A stretch of DNA of 64,000 nucleotides, taken from positions 1 to 64,000 of the forward strand of contig DASPLX010000036.1 of assembly GCA_035627375.1 (NCBI GenBank), written 5' to 3'. The notes under the pieces were generated by a model, which was not told where the DNA came from, searched no databases, and saw nothing but the letters and a program-made list of their open reading frames with translations. This document shows positions 17,057 through 28,801 of the stretch, piece after piece. The position numbers and the translations under genes were made by a program. This DNA is from DASPLX01 sp035627375 (GTDB taxonomy: Bacteria > Pseudomonadota > Gammaproteobacteria > Burkholderiales > Burkholderiaceae_D). Numbering within the stretch: position 1 is the first letter of the stretch; each line of letters opens with the position of its first letter.

Positions 17057-17927
17057 CACCTACGCCAACGGCGCGCCGAACCTGTCCGTCGGCCGCCTGT
17101 TCATCTACCTGCTGCTCGGCCTGGTCGCGCTGTACTACCTCGCGCCGCTGTACGTCATGCTGTCGACTTCGGTCAAGACGCTCGACGAGATCCGCGCCGG
17201 CAACCTGCTGAGCCTGCCGCAGGCGCCGACGCTGGCCGCCTGGTCCAAGGCCTGGAGCGGCGCCTGCACCAGCGTGCAATGCGAGGGCCTCGCGCCTTAC
17301 TTCTGGAATTCGATGAAGATGACCTTGCCGGCGATGCTGCTGTCGACGCTGATCGGCTCGCTCAACGGCTATGTGCTGGCGCACTGGCGCTTTCGCGGCG
17401 CCGACATCGTGTTCACCGCCTTGATGGTCGGCTGCTTCATTCCGTTCCAGGTCGTGATCCTGCCGATGGCGCGCCTGCTCGGCGCGGCGGAACTGGCCAA
17501 CACCGCCACCGGCCTCGTCATCGTCCACACGATCTACGGCCTGGCGTTCACGACGCTGTTCTTCCGCAATTACTACGTGACGGTGCCCGAGGAACTGGTC
17601 AAGGCGGCGCGCATCGACGGCGCCGGCTTCTTCACCATCTACCGTCGCATCATCTTCCCGTTGTCGTTGCCGATCTTCATGGTCTGCTTCATCTGGCAAT
17701 TCACGCAGATCTGGAACGATTTCCTGTTCGGCGTCGTGTTCGGCGGCTCGGACGCGCAGCCGGTGACGGTGGCGCTGAACAACCTCGTCAACACGTCGAC
17801 CGGCGTCGTCGAATACAACGTCAACATGGCGGCCGCGATCATCGCCGCGCTGCCGACGCTCGTCATCTATCTGATCGCGGGCAAATATTTCGTGCGCGGC
17901 CTGACCGCCGGCGCGGTGAAAGGATAA
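17046..17927 (+). CDS. gtsC: Sugar ABC transporter permease 2
   Basis: A 293-residue inner-membrane permease of the MalG-like family with six predicted membrane segments. The first is at about 20-40 (LFIYLLLGLVALYYLAPLYV). The EAA motif is ELVKAARIDGAGFFTIYRRI. It is the partner of the preceding permease, which it overlaps by 11 bases, and it ends five bases before the ATPase gene. A small insertion carrying two Cys residues (GACTSVQCEG) follows the first membrane segment, as seen in glucose/mannose GtsC-like permeases. Confidence 0.92.
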   Translation: MHADTYANGAPNLSVGRLFIYLLLGLVALYYLAPLYVMLSTSVKTLDEIRAGNLLSLPQAPTLAAWSKAWSGACTSVQCEGLAPYFWNSMKMTLPAMLLSTLIGSLNGYVLAHWRFRGADIVFTALMVGCFIPFQVVILPMARLLGAAELANTATGLVIVHTIYGLAFTTLFFRNYYVTVPEELVKAARIDGAGFFTIYRRIIFPLSLPIFMVCFIWQFTQIWNDFLFGVVFGGSDAQPVTVALNNLVNTSTGVVEYNVNMAAAIIAALPTLVIYLIAGKYFVRGLTAGAVKG

Positions 17928-17932
17928 ACGAC

Positions 17933-19057
17933 ATGGCAAGCCTCTCGATCCGCAATGTGCGCAAGGTCTATCCCAACGGCGCCGAAGTCCTGAAAGGCGT
18001 CGATCTCGACATCGAGGACGGTCAGTTCCTGATCCTGGTCGGCGGCTCTGGCTGCGGCAAGTCTACGCTGCTCAACATGATCGCCGGGCTCGAAACCGTC
18101 AGCGACGGCGAGATCCGCATCGGCGACCGCTGCGTCAACCATGTGCCGCCGAAATCGCGCGACATCGCCATGGTGTTCCAGTCGTACGCGCTGTATCCGA
18201 CCATGACGGTGCGCGAGAACATCTCGTTCGGCCTGGGCATCCGCAAGGTGCCGAAGGAGGAGCAGAAGAAGACCGTCGAGCGCGTCGCCGACATCCTGAA
18301 GATTTCGCACCTGCTCGATCGCAAGCCGGCCATGCTGTCCGGCGGCCAGCGCCAGCGCGTCGCCATGGGCCGCGCCATCGCGCGCGATCCGGCGCTGTTC
18401 CTGTTCGACGAACCGCTCTCGAATCTCGACGCCAAGCTGCGCGTCGACATGCGCGCCGAGATCAAGCTGATGCACCAGCGCCTCGGCTCCACCATCGTCT
18501 ACGTCACCCACGACCAGATCGAAGCGATGACGCTCGGCGACCGCATCGCGGTGATGAAGGACGGCGTGGTGCAGCAGTTCGGGAGCCCGCAGGAAATCTA
18601 CGACCAGCCGGCCAACCTGTTCGTGGCCGGCTTCATCGGCTCGCCGTCGATGAACTTCTTGCGCGGCAGGCTGGCCTCGTTGGGACGCGGCTCGGCCTTC
18701 ATGCTCGAACACGAAGACAACACCACCCTGCTGCCGCTGCCGATGGAAGCGAACCTGACCGCCTGGCACGGCCGGGAAGTGATACTCGGCGTGCGGCCGG
18801 AGCACGTGACCGATGCCGCCAGCGCGCGCCGTTCCGAAGCGGCCGACGGCCGGCATCCGACCGAAGTCGCCTGCACGGTCGAGCTGACCGAGCCGACCGG
18901 CCCGGACACCTTGGTGTTCGCACGCTTCAACGGCGGACGCATCACGTGCCGCACGCATCCGCGCGCCGCCGCCGTGCCGGGCGGACGGATGACGCTGGCC
19001 TTCGACTTGTCGAAGGCGGTGCTGTTCGATCCGGCCACCGAGCAGCGCATCGCCTGA
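17933..19057 (+). CDS. gtsD: Sugar ABC transporter ATP-binding protein (MsmK/UgpC-like)
   Basis: A 374-residue ABC ATPase of the carbohydrate-importer class. Walker A GGSGCGKST is at 37-45, the signature LSGGQRQRVAMGRA near 135, Walker B LFLFDEPLSNLDA follows, and the switch His is in VTHDQ. The C-terminal third carries the OB-like regulatory domain found in MalK/UgpC/MsmK (ending FDLSKAVLFDP). It should energise the permease pair just upstream. It is separated by five bases from the permease gene and by 14 from glucokinase. Confidence 0.94.
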   Translation: MASLSIRNVRKVYPNGAEVLKGVDLDIEDGQFLILVGGSGCGKSTLLNMIAGLETVSDGEIRIGDRCVNHVPPKSRDIAMVFQSYALYPTMTVRENISFGLGIRKVPKEEQKKTVERVADILKISHLLDRKPAMLSGGQRQRVAMGRAIARDPALFLFDEPLSNLDAKLRVDMRAEIKLMHQRLGSTIVYVTHDQIEAMTLGDRIAVMKDGVVQQFGSPQEIYDQPANLFVAGFIGSPSMNFLRGRLASLGRGSAFMLEHEDNTTLLPLPMEANLTAWHGREVILGVRPEHVTDAASARRSEAADGRHPTEVACTVELTEPTGPDTLVFARFNGGRITCRTHPRAAAVPGGRMTLAFDLSKAVLFDPATEQRIA

Positions 19058-19071
19058 ATGCGGAGCGCATC

Positions 19072-20112
19072 ATGAATGGATTGAACGCCTCGCCGCAACC
19101 GGCATACCCGGCACCTCCGGCGCGCACCGGCAGGAACACGGCTTTCCCGCGCCTGCTGGCCGATATCGGCGGCACGAATGCGCGCTTCGCGCTGGAGTTG
19201 GAAGACGGCCGTATCGCCGCGGTGGGCGTGCTGCCGTGCAAGGCCTATGCAACGCTGCCGGATGCGTTGCGCGCCTACCGGCAATCGCCGGAGGCGGCGG
19301 CGCTCGGCGCGGCGCGCGCGCGCCTGGCGGCGTTCGCGATCGCCAATCCGGTCGACGGCGACGAGGTCGCCATGACCAACCACCACTGGCGTTTCTCGAT
19401 CGAAGCGCTGCGGCGCGAGTTCGACTTCGCGTCGCTGCTGGTGGTCAACGATTTCAAGGCGCTCGCGATGGCGTTGCCGCGACTCGGCGCGCGCGACCTG
19501 CGGCAAGTCGGCGGCGGCTGCGCGAAGCCGCGCGGCGTGCTCGGCCTGGTCGGCGTCGGCACCGGCGTCGGCGTCTCCGCGCTCGTCCCGGCCGGCGACG
19601 GCTGGTCCGCGCTCGACAGCGAAGGCGGCCATGCGACCTTCACGCCCGCCAACGAGCGCGAGGTCGCGATCCTGCGCCACGCCTGGCGCCACCATCCGCA
19701 TGTGTCGGCCGAGCGCCTGCTGGCCGGCATCGGCCTCGACATCATGTATCGCGCGCTGGCCGAGCTGGCCGGCGTCAAGGCGGAAGACCTCAGCGTGCCG
19801 CAGATACTGGAACGCGGCCTGAACGGCGGCTGCACGGTATGCGCGCAAACCATCGAATGCTTCTGCGACATCCTCGGCACGCTGGCCGGCAACGTCGCGC
19901 TCACCTTCGGCGCCAAGGGCGGCATCTACATCGGCGGCGGCATCGTGCCGCGCCTCGGCGAGCGCTTCCTGCATTCGGGCTTCCGCAAGCGTTTCGAGCA
20001 GAAGGGCAGGCTGTCGGCCTACCTGGCGGAGATACCGACCTATGTCATCACCGCCGAGTATCCGGCGTTTCTCGGCGTGGCGGCGCTGCTGGAGCAGGCC
20101 GCCTCGACATAG
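19072..20112 (+). CDS. glk: Glucokinase
   Basis: A 346-residue ROK-unrelated bacterial glucokinase (Glk family). The N-terminal phosphate-binding motif DIGGTNAR is at 31-38, followed by the catalytic-region VVNDFKALA, the glycine-rich LVGVGTGVGVSALV and EGGHATFTP. The C-terminal segment GGIYIGGGIVPR matches the adenosine-binding region. It phosphorylates imported glucose to glucose 6-phosphate in the cytosol. It is the last transport-linked gene of the porin-ABC operon. The N-terminus has about 25 Pro/Ala-rich residues before the conserved start; translation could begin slightly downstream, but no better start codon is evident. Confidence 0.93.
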   Translation: MNGLNASPQPAYPAPPARTGRNTAFPRLLADIGGTNARFALELEDGRIAAVGVLPCKAYATLPDALRAYRQSPEAAALGAARARLAAFAIANPVDGDEVAMTNHHWRFSIEALRREFDFASLLVVNDFKALAMALPRLGARDLRQVGGGCAKPRGVLGLVGVGTGVGVSALVPAGDGWSALDSEGGHATFTPANEREVAILRHAWRHHPHVSAERLLAGIGLDIMYRALAELAGVKAEDLSVPQILERGLNGGCTVCAQTIECFCDILGTLAGNVALTFGAKGGIYIGGGIVPRLGERFLHSGFRKRFEQKGRLSAYLAEIPTYVITAEYPAFLGVAALLEQAAST

Positions 20113-20271
20113 GGGACGGGCATTCCCGCCGTGCACGGCATCGCGTACGATGGCGGCTTTTTTGGCAACAGGCTTTGAACGGAGCAGCAGCAAACGAGGA
20201 GACAAACTTCATCAACCGGCCTGGCCCGCTGAAGTCCATGCGATCGTCCGGCCATTCACCCGGAGTGCCAC

Positions 20272-22968
<2,697 letters not shown>

Positions 22969-22980
22969 GTTGCAAGGAAA

Positions 22981-23006
22981 CTCAGCCACGCTCCGGCGTG
23001 GCTGAG
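22981..23006 (+). terminator. Strong hairpin after the GH3 gene
   Basis: A perfect 10-bp stem CTCAGCCACG/CGTGGCTGAG with a six-base loop begins 13 bases after the GH3 stop codon. The U-tract is missing, so termination may be inefficient or Rho-assisted. It sits between convergent genes and could serve both. Confidence 0.5.
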
Positions 23007-23051
23007 AATTCAAAATGAGAAAGCCAGGTCGGCAGCGAGCACGTTCTTGGC

Positions 23052-23723
23052 TTAGATCGGCGGCAGTCCCCTTGCGGATCGCATCTGGTTGACGTGCCTG
23101 CGGTTCTCATGCACCTCGTCATACCCCGTACGGTAGTCGTACTCTTCAGCCAGACGGTTCTTGACGAATCCCCATACGGTGAGACCCACGGAAACCGGGA
23201 AGAGCCAGCCGCCCGCGGCGGCCGGACCGTTCACGCCGACGCGACGAAGCAACTCAGATTCCGCCTTGCCCAGTTCCTGCGGAGAGACCGAGTCGAGCAA
23301 GGCGGAAGCGAAGTTTTGTCCGACCGAATCCTTCGGCATCCCTTTGGCTTTGGCCACGGTGGCGCGATCGATCCACCCCACGATCTTGCCGTCCGCATTG
23401 ATCAGGGAGCCGAGCGCGCCCACGACCATGCCGTCGCGGTTCAAGAGGACATCGCCGCGGGCCGGGTTCAGGCAATATTGGTAGTAGTACGCATCGAGCG
23501 CCGTCGCCACGCATTCCCATCGTGTCGCGATCCTCTTGTCCGTCGCCGCGCGTTTATCGGCGGCTACTTTCTTCGACAACGCCTCGAGATCGCGCTTCAG
23601 GCTCGACGTTTCCAGCTGGTTCAGCGTAGCAATCACGTTGCGCCCTACGTGGCCGATAGGGACTTCATCCTCTGCGCTCTGCGCGAGCGATGACAAGGAC
23701 CACTGCACGCCGTCGATTTTCAT
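23052..23723 (-). CDS. Protein of unknown function with one hydrophobic segment
   Basis: A 223-residue protein that I do not recognise. The ATG at 23723 is chosen because GGAGGG lies seven bases upstream; an in-frame start at 23834 would add 37 residues without a visible ribosome-binding site. A charged helical stretch (about 30-65, rich in Lys/Ala/Asp) is followed by YYYQYCLNPARGD and a hydrophobic segment near 175-190 (AAAGGWLFPVSVGLTVWG), which could be a membrane anchor. The C-terminus is Arg/Asn-rich. It is convergent with the GH3 gene and has no evident operon partner. Confidence 0.6.
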   Translation of the reverse strand: MKIDGVQWSLSSLAQSAEDEVPIGHVGRNVIATLNQLETSSLKRDLEALSKKVAADKRAATDKRIATRWECVATALDAYYYQYCLNPARGDVLLNRDGMVVGALGSLINADGKIVGWIDRATVAKAKGMPKDSVGQNFASALLDSVSPQELGKAESELLRRVGVNGPAAAGGWLFPVSVGLTVWGFVKNRLAEEYDYRTGYDEVHENRRHVNQMRSARGLPPI

Positions 23724-24029
23724 GAGTCGACCCTCCGGTTCCCGATGCGAAGAGGCCACAGCGGGCGCTGACTTGAAACCGTGTCTTGCGCGGACCGAGG
23801 TGAGGGACCTCGACGGTGTCTTGTTTTGCGTCAAAGCGCTGTAGGCAACACAGGACTCGATTTACCTGCTTTTCTTGTCGAGCACTGTACGAAATTAGCA
23901 GCGCCATATCGAAACGCAAATCCGCCGTGGGAGGCATATGACGCCCATCAAACACCGGGCAGGCTCTGGCAAATCAGGAATGGCGCGCATATACGTGTTT
24001 TGCCGATGTGCATGTTCGAGCGGGCGCTC

Positions 24030-25100
24030 TCAACGACCTTCGCTGGTTTCGCCGCGATGCGAGGCTGTCCGCTCTTCGATTCGTGCGTTTTCTTGCGCCA
24101 TCCGCTGCCTGACGCCGCCCTCGACCGTTCTGCCGGCCCGCATCGGCCGGTGGAGCGCCCCCGCTGTCGGGGGCGCCGGCGGCGCGGTCTCGATCTGGTA
24201 CCTATGGGAGATGTTCGCGGCGATCCTTTCGGTGAGATCGGGGAGGAGATGATGGGAAAGATAAGCGCCTTTCGCCTTCCAGCCGACCGGCAGCTCTTCG
24301 CGAGGATGGATCGAGACCCACACGATCGCATCGATCACCTTTTGCGGGTCGTCGAGCGCCGCCATGCGCGGCGTGCCTCCGCTGTAATTGGCGGCATGCG
24401 TGAAAAGCGGCGTGTCGGCGGCCCAGGGCATGACCGTCGCGACGGCTATCTTGTCGCTGCCGCTCAGGCGGATTTCTTCGTTGAGCGTGCGTCCGAGGCT
24501 GAGCACGCCGGCTTTCGACGCCGCGTAGGAAGCCTGATAAGCGAGAGGAACCTCGCTCTCGACGGAACCGATGTTGACGAGCGTGCCGAACCCTTGCGCG
24601 CGGAACTGCCGCATCGCGGCATGGCTGCCGTAAATGACGCCTTTCAAGTTGACATCGATGAGGCGAGCATGATCTTCGACGGGAATGTCCTCGAAGCGCC
24701 CGATCGCCACGACGCCCGCATTGTTGATCCACACGTCGATGCGGCCGAACCGTGCCATCGTATCGGCGGCAAGCTTTTCGATATCCTCCGGCTTGCTGAC
24801 GTCGGTAGTGACAACCAGCGGCGTTCCGCCGGCGGCGCGCGCCTCGGCGGCGACTTCCTTGAGCAGTTCGGTCCGGCGCGCGGCCAACACGACGTTTGCA
24901 TGCATCGATGCAAGCTTGACCGCGACGCCGCGCCCGAATCCGCTGGAGGCGCCAGTGATGACATAGGTCTTTTGCGCGACGCTCCGTTGGTCGTCGGGCG
25001 TGAGTCGGCCGGTAGTGGCGCAACCGGCAAGTTGAAGAACGGCGCAGAGCAACGCCAATGATAAGAACTTCCCGGGCGCAAGGGGGCGCATGGTATCCAT
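24030..25100 (-). CDS. Short-chain dehydrogenase/reductase with lipoprotein signal
   Basis: A 356-residue protein of the classical SDR superfamily. The nucleotide-binding motif TGASSGFG is at about 49-56, followed by NNAG, the catalytic Ser in NIGSVES and the YxxxK pair in YAASK. Before the SDR domain there is a hydrophobic stretch ending in LQLAGC, a good lipobox with C27, so the enzyme may be membrane-anchored on the periplasmic side. This is odd for an NAD(P)-dependent enzyme. A 45-residue Pro/Arg-rich tail follows the usual SDR end. The start at 25100 has AGGAG eight bases upstream. Substrate unknown; no pathway genes are adjacent. Confidence 0.85.
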   Translation of the reverse strand: MDTMRPLAPGKFLSLALLCAVLQLAGCATTGRLTPDDQRSVAQKTYVITGASSGFGRGVAVKLASMHANVVLAARRTELLKEVAAEARAAGGTPLVVTTDVSKPEDIEKLAADTMARFGRIDVWINNAGVVAIGRFEDIPVEDHARLIDVNLKGVIYGSHAAMRQFRAQGFGTLVNIGSVESEVPLAYQASYAASKAGVLSLGRTLNEEIRLSGSDKIAVATVMPWAADTPLFTHAANYSGGTPRMAALDDPQKVIDAIVWVSIHPREELPVGWKAKGAYLSHHLLPDLTERIAANISHRYQIETAPPAPPTAGALHRPMRAGRTVEGGVRQRMAQENARIEERTASHRGETSEGR

Positions 25101-25355
25101 TTCTTATCTCCTGATGAGATCGGGGAAGCGGTCACTTACGCAAGATGTATTCCCGAGGAACCAGGGAGTGTGTTGAACGGCAGTCGGCAGAGGAGGCCAT
25201 GGTTCGGTGTGCCGCAGGAAGAGAAGTCGAACGGTATTTGGGAAAACATTTCACCGATATCACGTATTTGTGGGATGGCAATGTCCTGGGAATGTTTATA
25301 CAATTGCGCCGCTTCGAGGATCAACTATCGCTTACATGAAAGGGCATTCAATAAC

Positions 25356-26522
25356 ATGAAGAATTTTGCCGCCGCAGCCAACTCCCGGCTTGGCTTTTTG
25401 AATTGGGTGATCATTTTCTTTGCGATTGCGCTCTCGGGATTGGAAGTGCATGCAGCCGATCTGACGGGACTATGGAACAATACTGCGCGTTTCCAATCGA
25501 TAAGGGATTACACGGAAATGCCTTCCGGTCATAAGGAAGGATTTGCCGTAGAGCGTCCGGACGTGATTATCAACGGTCTTCCTACGGTCTTTCTCTACCA
25601 TCGTTGCTTCGACGGGAACCTGAAGGCTCAGATATGCCTACGAATCTATGATCCGACTGTGACGACCCAACATCGGGACGTCGGCCTTATCGTTTCTCAC
25701 ACTCTCGGTGTCCACGCGGCAGCGCCGTCGGTTGCCAAAATCAACGACAAGTGGACGATGGTTTATGAGGAAGGTGGCGGCGGAGTATATTGGGCAACGT
25801 CACTCGACGGCATTGTCTGGACCAAAATGGGAGCGCTATTTTCCGACGGCATTATCAGAGCTACCCCAAGTCTGTATGTTTTTCAGGGCGTGGTGTATGT
25901 GTTCTACGCGCAATTTCTCGATTCCAGTCACCAGCAGCTGGGTGTTATCTTTCACAGCGGCTCCGGCATGCAGAATTTGCGGCAGTACGGCGGCGGCTAT
26001 GTTTTAAAGGGTTCGCAATCCTGGGATGCCGGTTCCGTCAGCATGCCGCGCATTGTCTTTCAAAATGGTTACCATTGGATGTTCTATGAAGGAGGAAGTC
26101 TGAACTTCGAATGCTCGCCGAATCTTAAACAAAAAAATCTGATGGGCTGGGGAATCGCGAGAAGCAGGGACTTGGTCAATTGGGAAAAATGGTCTCGAAA
26201 TCCGATCATGCGACACGATGCGACGTACAGCTCGGAGTCATGTGGTCACGATATGCCTCAACCCTTCATTAGCGCGAGCACTGGCAAGACCCATGTCTTT
26301 TATTCAAGCAACGATACGCATACGCTGAAGATGGATTATCTTGTCGATGGAAACGCATGCGGCCAGTCGATGCAATACCCGAACTGGAAGGAAACCAATC
26401 ATCAGTGCATGCCCTCTTGCGGCGCGATGGGCGGCACGCTTTGCTATTCGACCAAGACTTGCGGCAGTGGAACGCAAACGCGGCTGGGCATGAGCCACGA
26501 TTGCGGCTCCTGCTGCAAATAA
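25356..26522 (+). CDS. Secreted beta-propeller (GH43/GH32-like) protein with Cys-rich tail
   Basis: A 388-residue exported protein. A hydrophobic signal segment (WVIIFFAIALSGLEVHA) ends near residue 35. The body resembles five-bladed glycosidase-type propellers, with blade-like repeats such as APSVAKINDKWTMVYEE, YWATSLDGIVW and MPRIVFQNGYHWMFYEG. The last 55 residues contain nine Cys, ending CGSCCK, suggesting a disulfide-stabilised extracellular domain. Base composition is visibly lower in GC than neighbouring genes, hinting at acquisition. The upstream AAAGGG is a weak ribosome-binding site. Catalytic residues of GH43/GH32 cannot be assigned by eye, so enzymatic activity is uncertain. Confidence 0.75.
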   Translation: MKNFAAAANSRLGFLNWVIIFFAIALSGLEVHAADLTGLWNNTARFQSIRDYTEMPSGHKEGFAVERPDVIINGLPTVFLYHRCFDGNLKAQICLRIYDPTVTTQHRDVGLIVSHTLGVHAAAPSVAKINDKWTMVYEEGGGGVYWATSLDGIVWTKMGALFSDGIIRATPSLYVFQGVVYVFYAQFLDSSHQQLGVIFHSGSGMQNLRQYGGGYVLKGSQSWDAGSVSMPRIVFQNGYHWMFYEGGSLNFECSPNLKQKNLMGWGIARSRDLVNWEKWSRNPIMRHDATYSSESCGHDMPQPFISASTGKTHVFYSSNDTHTLKMDYLVDGNACGQSMQYPNWKETNHQCMPSCGAMGGTLCYSTKTCGSGTQTRLGMSHDCGSCCK

Positions 26523-26542
26523 CATGGATTGTTGAAACATCG

Positions 26543-26577
26543 ACCGTAAGGATGCAAGTCGTCCTTACGGTTTTTTT
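26543..26577 (+). terminator. Rho-independent terminator
   Basis: A 10-bp perfect stem (ACCGTAAGGA at 26543-26552 with 26562-26571) and a nine-base loop, followed by a run of seven T. It lies 21 bases after the stop of the secreted propeller gene. Confidence 0.9.
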
Positions 26578-26660
26578 GTATCGGATGCTTAGCGCCCGCC
26601 ATATCGAAATCGTAGTTCCAGGCACTCGAACAGGCTCTTCGATAATGGATATGTCGTTGT

Positions 26661-27218
26661 TCAACTCTCCCGTTTCCTATCCTTCTCCCACAACACATCG
26701 CTCCCCCCCGCAAACCGGTTCAGCACCCGCGACAACACGAACATCAAATCCGACAACCGGTTCAGATATCGCCGCGGATTGGTGTTGAGCGTTTCAGCTT
26801 TCCCAAGACTGACGACGACGCGTTCCGCCCGCCGGCAGATCGTCCGGCACACATGCGCCAGCGCCGCCGCGCGCGAGCCGGCCGGCAGGATGAAGTCCTT
26901 CAACGGCGGCAGGTCGGCGTTGTACTTCTCCAGCAGCGCATCGAGCCGCGCGACGTGGCCGTCCTGGATCAGGCTATAGCCCGGGATGCACAATTCGCCG
27001 CCGAGATCGAACAAGTCGTGCTGGATCGAAATCAATTCCTCGCGCAGCGCTTCCGGCAATTCCTCGCACAGCAGCAGGCCGATATGCGAATTCAATTCGT
27101 CGACGTCGCCCATGGCATGGACGCGCAGGCTATCCTTGTCGGTGCGGCTGCCGTCGCCCAGGCCGGTGGTGCCGTTGTCCCCGGTGCGGGTTGCGATTTT
27201 CGAGAGTCGGTTGCCCAT
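26661..27218 (-). CDS. pduO: Cob(I)yrinic acid a,c-diamide adenosyltransferase (PduO type)
   Basis: A 185-residue PduO-type ATP:corrinoid adenosyltransferase. The N-terminal ATP-binding motif TRTGDNGTTGLGDG is at about 10-23, VDELNSHIG follows, and the C-terminal conserved segment CRRAERVVV…LNTNPRRYLNRLSD is complete. It transfers the adenosyl group of ATP to cob(I)alamin to make adenosylcobalamin in the cytosol. The ATG at 27218 is chosen because the family N-terminus MGNRLSKIATRTG starts there; frames extending further upstream lack similarity. It is divergent from the FAD-linked dehydrogenase gene; no other cobalamin genes are nearby. Confidence 0.93.
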   Translation of the reverse strand: MGNRLSKIATRTGDNGTTGLGDGSRTDKDSLRVHAMGDVDELNSHIGLLLCEELPEALREELISIQHDLFDLGGELCIPGYSLIQDGHVARLDALLEKYNADLPPLKDFILPAGSRAAALAHVCRTICRRAERVVVSLGKAETLNTNPRRYLNRLSDLMFVLSRVLNRFAGGSDVLWEKDRKRES

Positions 27219-27369
27219 GTTCGTAGAGAGTGAGGGTTGAAAAATGGAGTATCGGCCGATTATAGTCCCGGCGCGGCCGGCTTCCTTGATCCGGATTGCC
27301 GTCTCCGTAAAACTACTGGTTAGCAGACGGCTGTCCCGGGAGTAGAATCGAAACACTCCGGAGGCCCAC

Positions 27370-28779
27370 ATGAACCATCCCGCCCAGTTCGCGGCTGCCA
27401 GAAAGCCGCTTCCTGCCGAATTGCTCGCTGCTTTGCAGGCGATCTTCGAAGACCGCGTCACCACCTCGCAGGCGATGCGCGAACACCACGGCCGCGACGA
27501 GTCTTCCTACGATCCGATGCTGCCCGACGCCGTCGTGTTCGCCCAGACCACGGAGGAAGTCGCGCAGGCGGTCAAGCTGTGCGCCGCCCACGCGGTGCCG
27601 ATCATCGCCTACGGCACCGGCACCTCGCTCGAAGGCCATGTGCTGGCGCTGCAGGGCGGAGTGACGATCGATCTGTCGCAGATGAACAAGGTGATCGCCA
27701 TCCATCCGGAAGACTTGACGGCGACGGTGGAGGCCGGCGTCACGCGCAAGCAGCTCAACCAGGAGATCCGCGACACCGGCCTGTTCTTCCCGATCGATCC
27801 GGGCGCCGATGCCTCGCTCGGCGGCATGGCGGCCACGCGCGCCTCGGGCACCAATGCCGTGCGCTACGGCACCATGCGCGAGAACGTGCTGGCGCTGACG
27901 GTGGTCACCGCCGACGGCCGCATCATCAAGACCGGCACGCGCGCCAGGAAATCCGCGGCCGGCTACGATCTCACCCGCCTGTTCGTCGGCAGCGAGGGCA
28001 CGCTCGGCATCATCACCGAAGTCACGGTCAAGCTCTATCCGCAGCCGGAGGCGATCTCGGCCGCCGTTTGCTCGTTCCCGTCGACGGCCGATGCGGTCAA
28101 TACCGTGATCGCCACGATCCAGATGGGCGTGCCGGTGGCGCGCGTCGAATTCCTCGACGAGAACGGCGTCAAGGCGATCAATGCCTACGACAAGCTGGGC
28201 TTGCCGGAGCAGCCGCTGCTGCTGTTCGAATTCCACGGCAGCGAGCACGGCGTGAAGGAGCAGGCCGAGACCGTCGAGGGCATCGCCGCCGAATACAATG
28301 CGATCGGCTTCGAATGGGCGACGCGGCCGGAAGACCGCTCGCGCCTGTGGGCCGCGCGTCACAACGCTTATTTCGCGCTGCTGCAGATGCGTCCGGGCCA
28401 TCGCTCCATCACCACCGATTGCTGCGTGCCGATCTCGCGCCTGGCCGAATGCATCCTCGACACGCAAGCCGATTGCACACGCCATGGCCTGGTGCATTCG
28501 ATCATCGGCCATGTCGGCGACGGCAATTTCCATGTGCTGATCCTGGTCGATCCGCACGATGCCGAAGAGGTCGCCAATGCGGAAGGCGTGAATAGCCGCA
28601 TGGTGTCGCGGGCGCTGGCGATGGACGGCACTTGCACTGGCGAACACGGCGTGGGCATGCACAAGATGGATTTCCTGGTGCAGGAACACGGCGACGGCGC
28701 GATCGATACCATGCGCGCCATCAAGCGCGCGCTCGATCCGAACAATCTGCTGAATCCCGGCAAGGTCATCCGCTGGTAG
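27370..28779 (+). CDS. FAD-linked D-2-hydroxyacid dehydrogenase (D-lactate dehydrogenase type)
   Basis: A 469-residue VAO/PCMH-type flavoprotein. The FAD-binding domain spans about 50-230 (GTGTSLEGHVLA, DPGADASLGGM, FVGSEGTLGIITE). The C-terminal FAD-oxidase domain carries HVGDGNFH, which supplies a metal/substrate-binding His pair, and GEHGVGMHK near the end. It is similar to cytochrome-linked D-lactate dehydrogenase and GlcD, and should oxidise a D-2-hydroxyacid at the membrane periphery. The closely following LysR gene may regulate it. The paralogous glcD is 1.3 kb downstream. Exact substrate uncertain between D-lactate and glycolate-like acids. Confidence 0.88.
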   Translation: MNHPAQFAAARKPLPAELLAALQAIFEDRVTTSQAMREHHGRDESSYDPMLPDAVVFAQTTEEVAQAVKLCAAHAVPIIAYGTGTSLEGHVLALQGGVTIDLSQMNKVIAIHPEDLTATVEAGVTRKQLNQEIRDTGLFFPIDPGADASLGGMAATRASGTNAVRYGTMRENVLALTVVTADGRIIKTGTRARKSAAGYDLTRLFVGSEGTLGIITEVTVKLYPQPEAISAAVCSFPSTADAVNTVIATIQMGVPVARVEFLDENGVKAINAYDKLGLPEQPLLLFEFHGSEHGVKEQAETVEGIAAEYNAIGFEWATRPEDRSRLWAARHNAYFALLQMRPGHRSITTDCCVPISRLAECILDTQADCTRHGLVHSIIGHVGDGNFHVLILVDPHDAEEVANAEGVNSRMVSRALAMDGTCTGEHGVGMHKMDFLVQEHGDGAIDTMRAIKRALDPNNLLNPGKVIRW

Positions 28780-28801
28780 GCATCATTCCTCACAGGCTTC
28801 C

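Noticed and set aside
27219..27464. N-terminal extension of the adenosyltransferase frame
   Set aside because: The extra 82 codons have no similarity to the family, would run into the divergent promoter and the neighbouring gene, and the family N-terminus begins exactly at the ATG at 27218.
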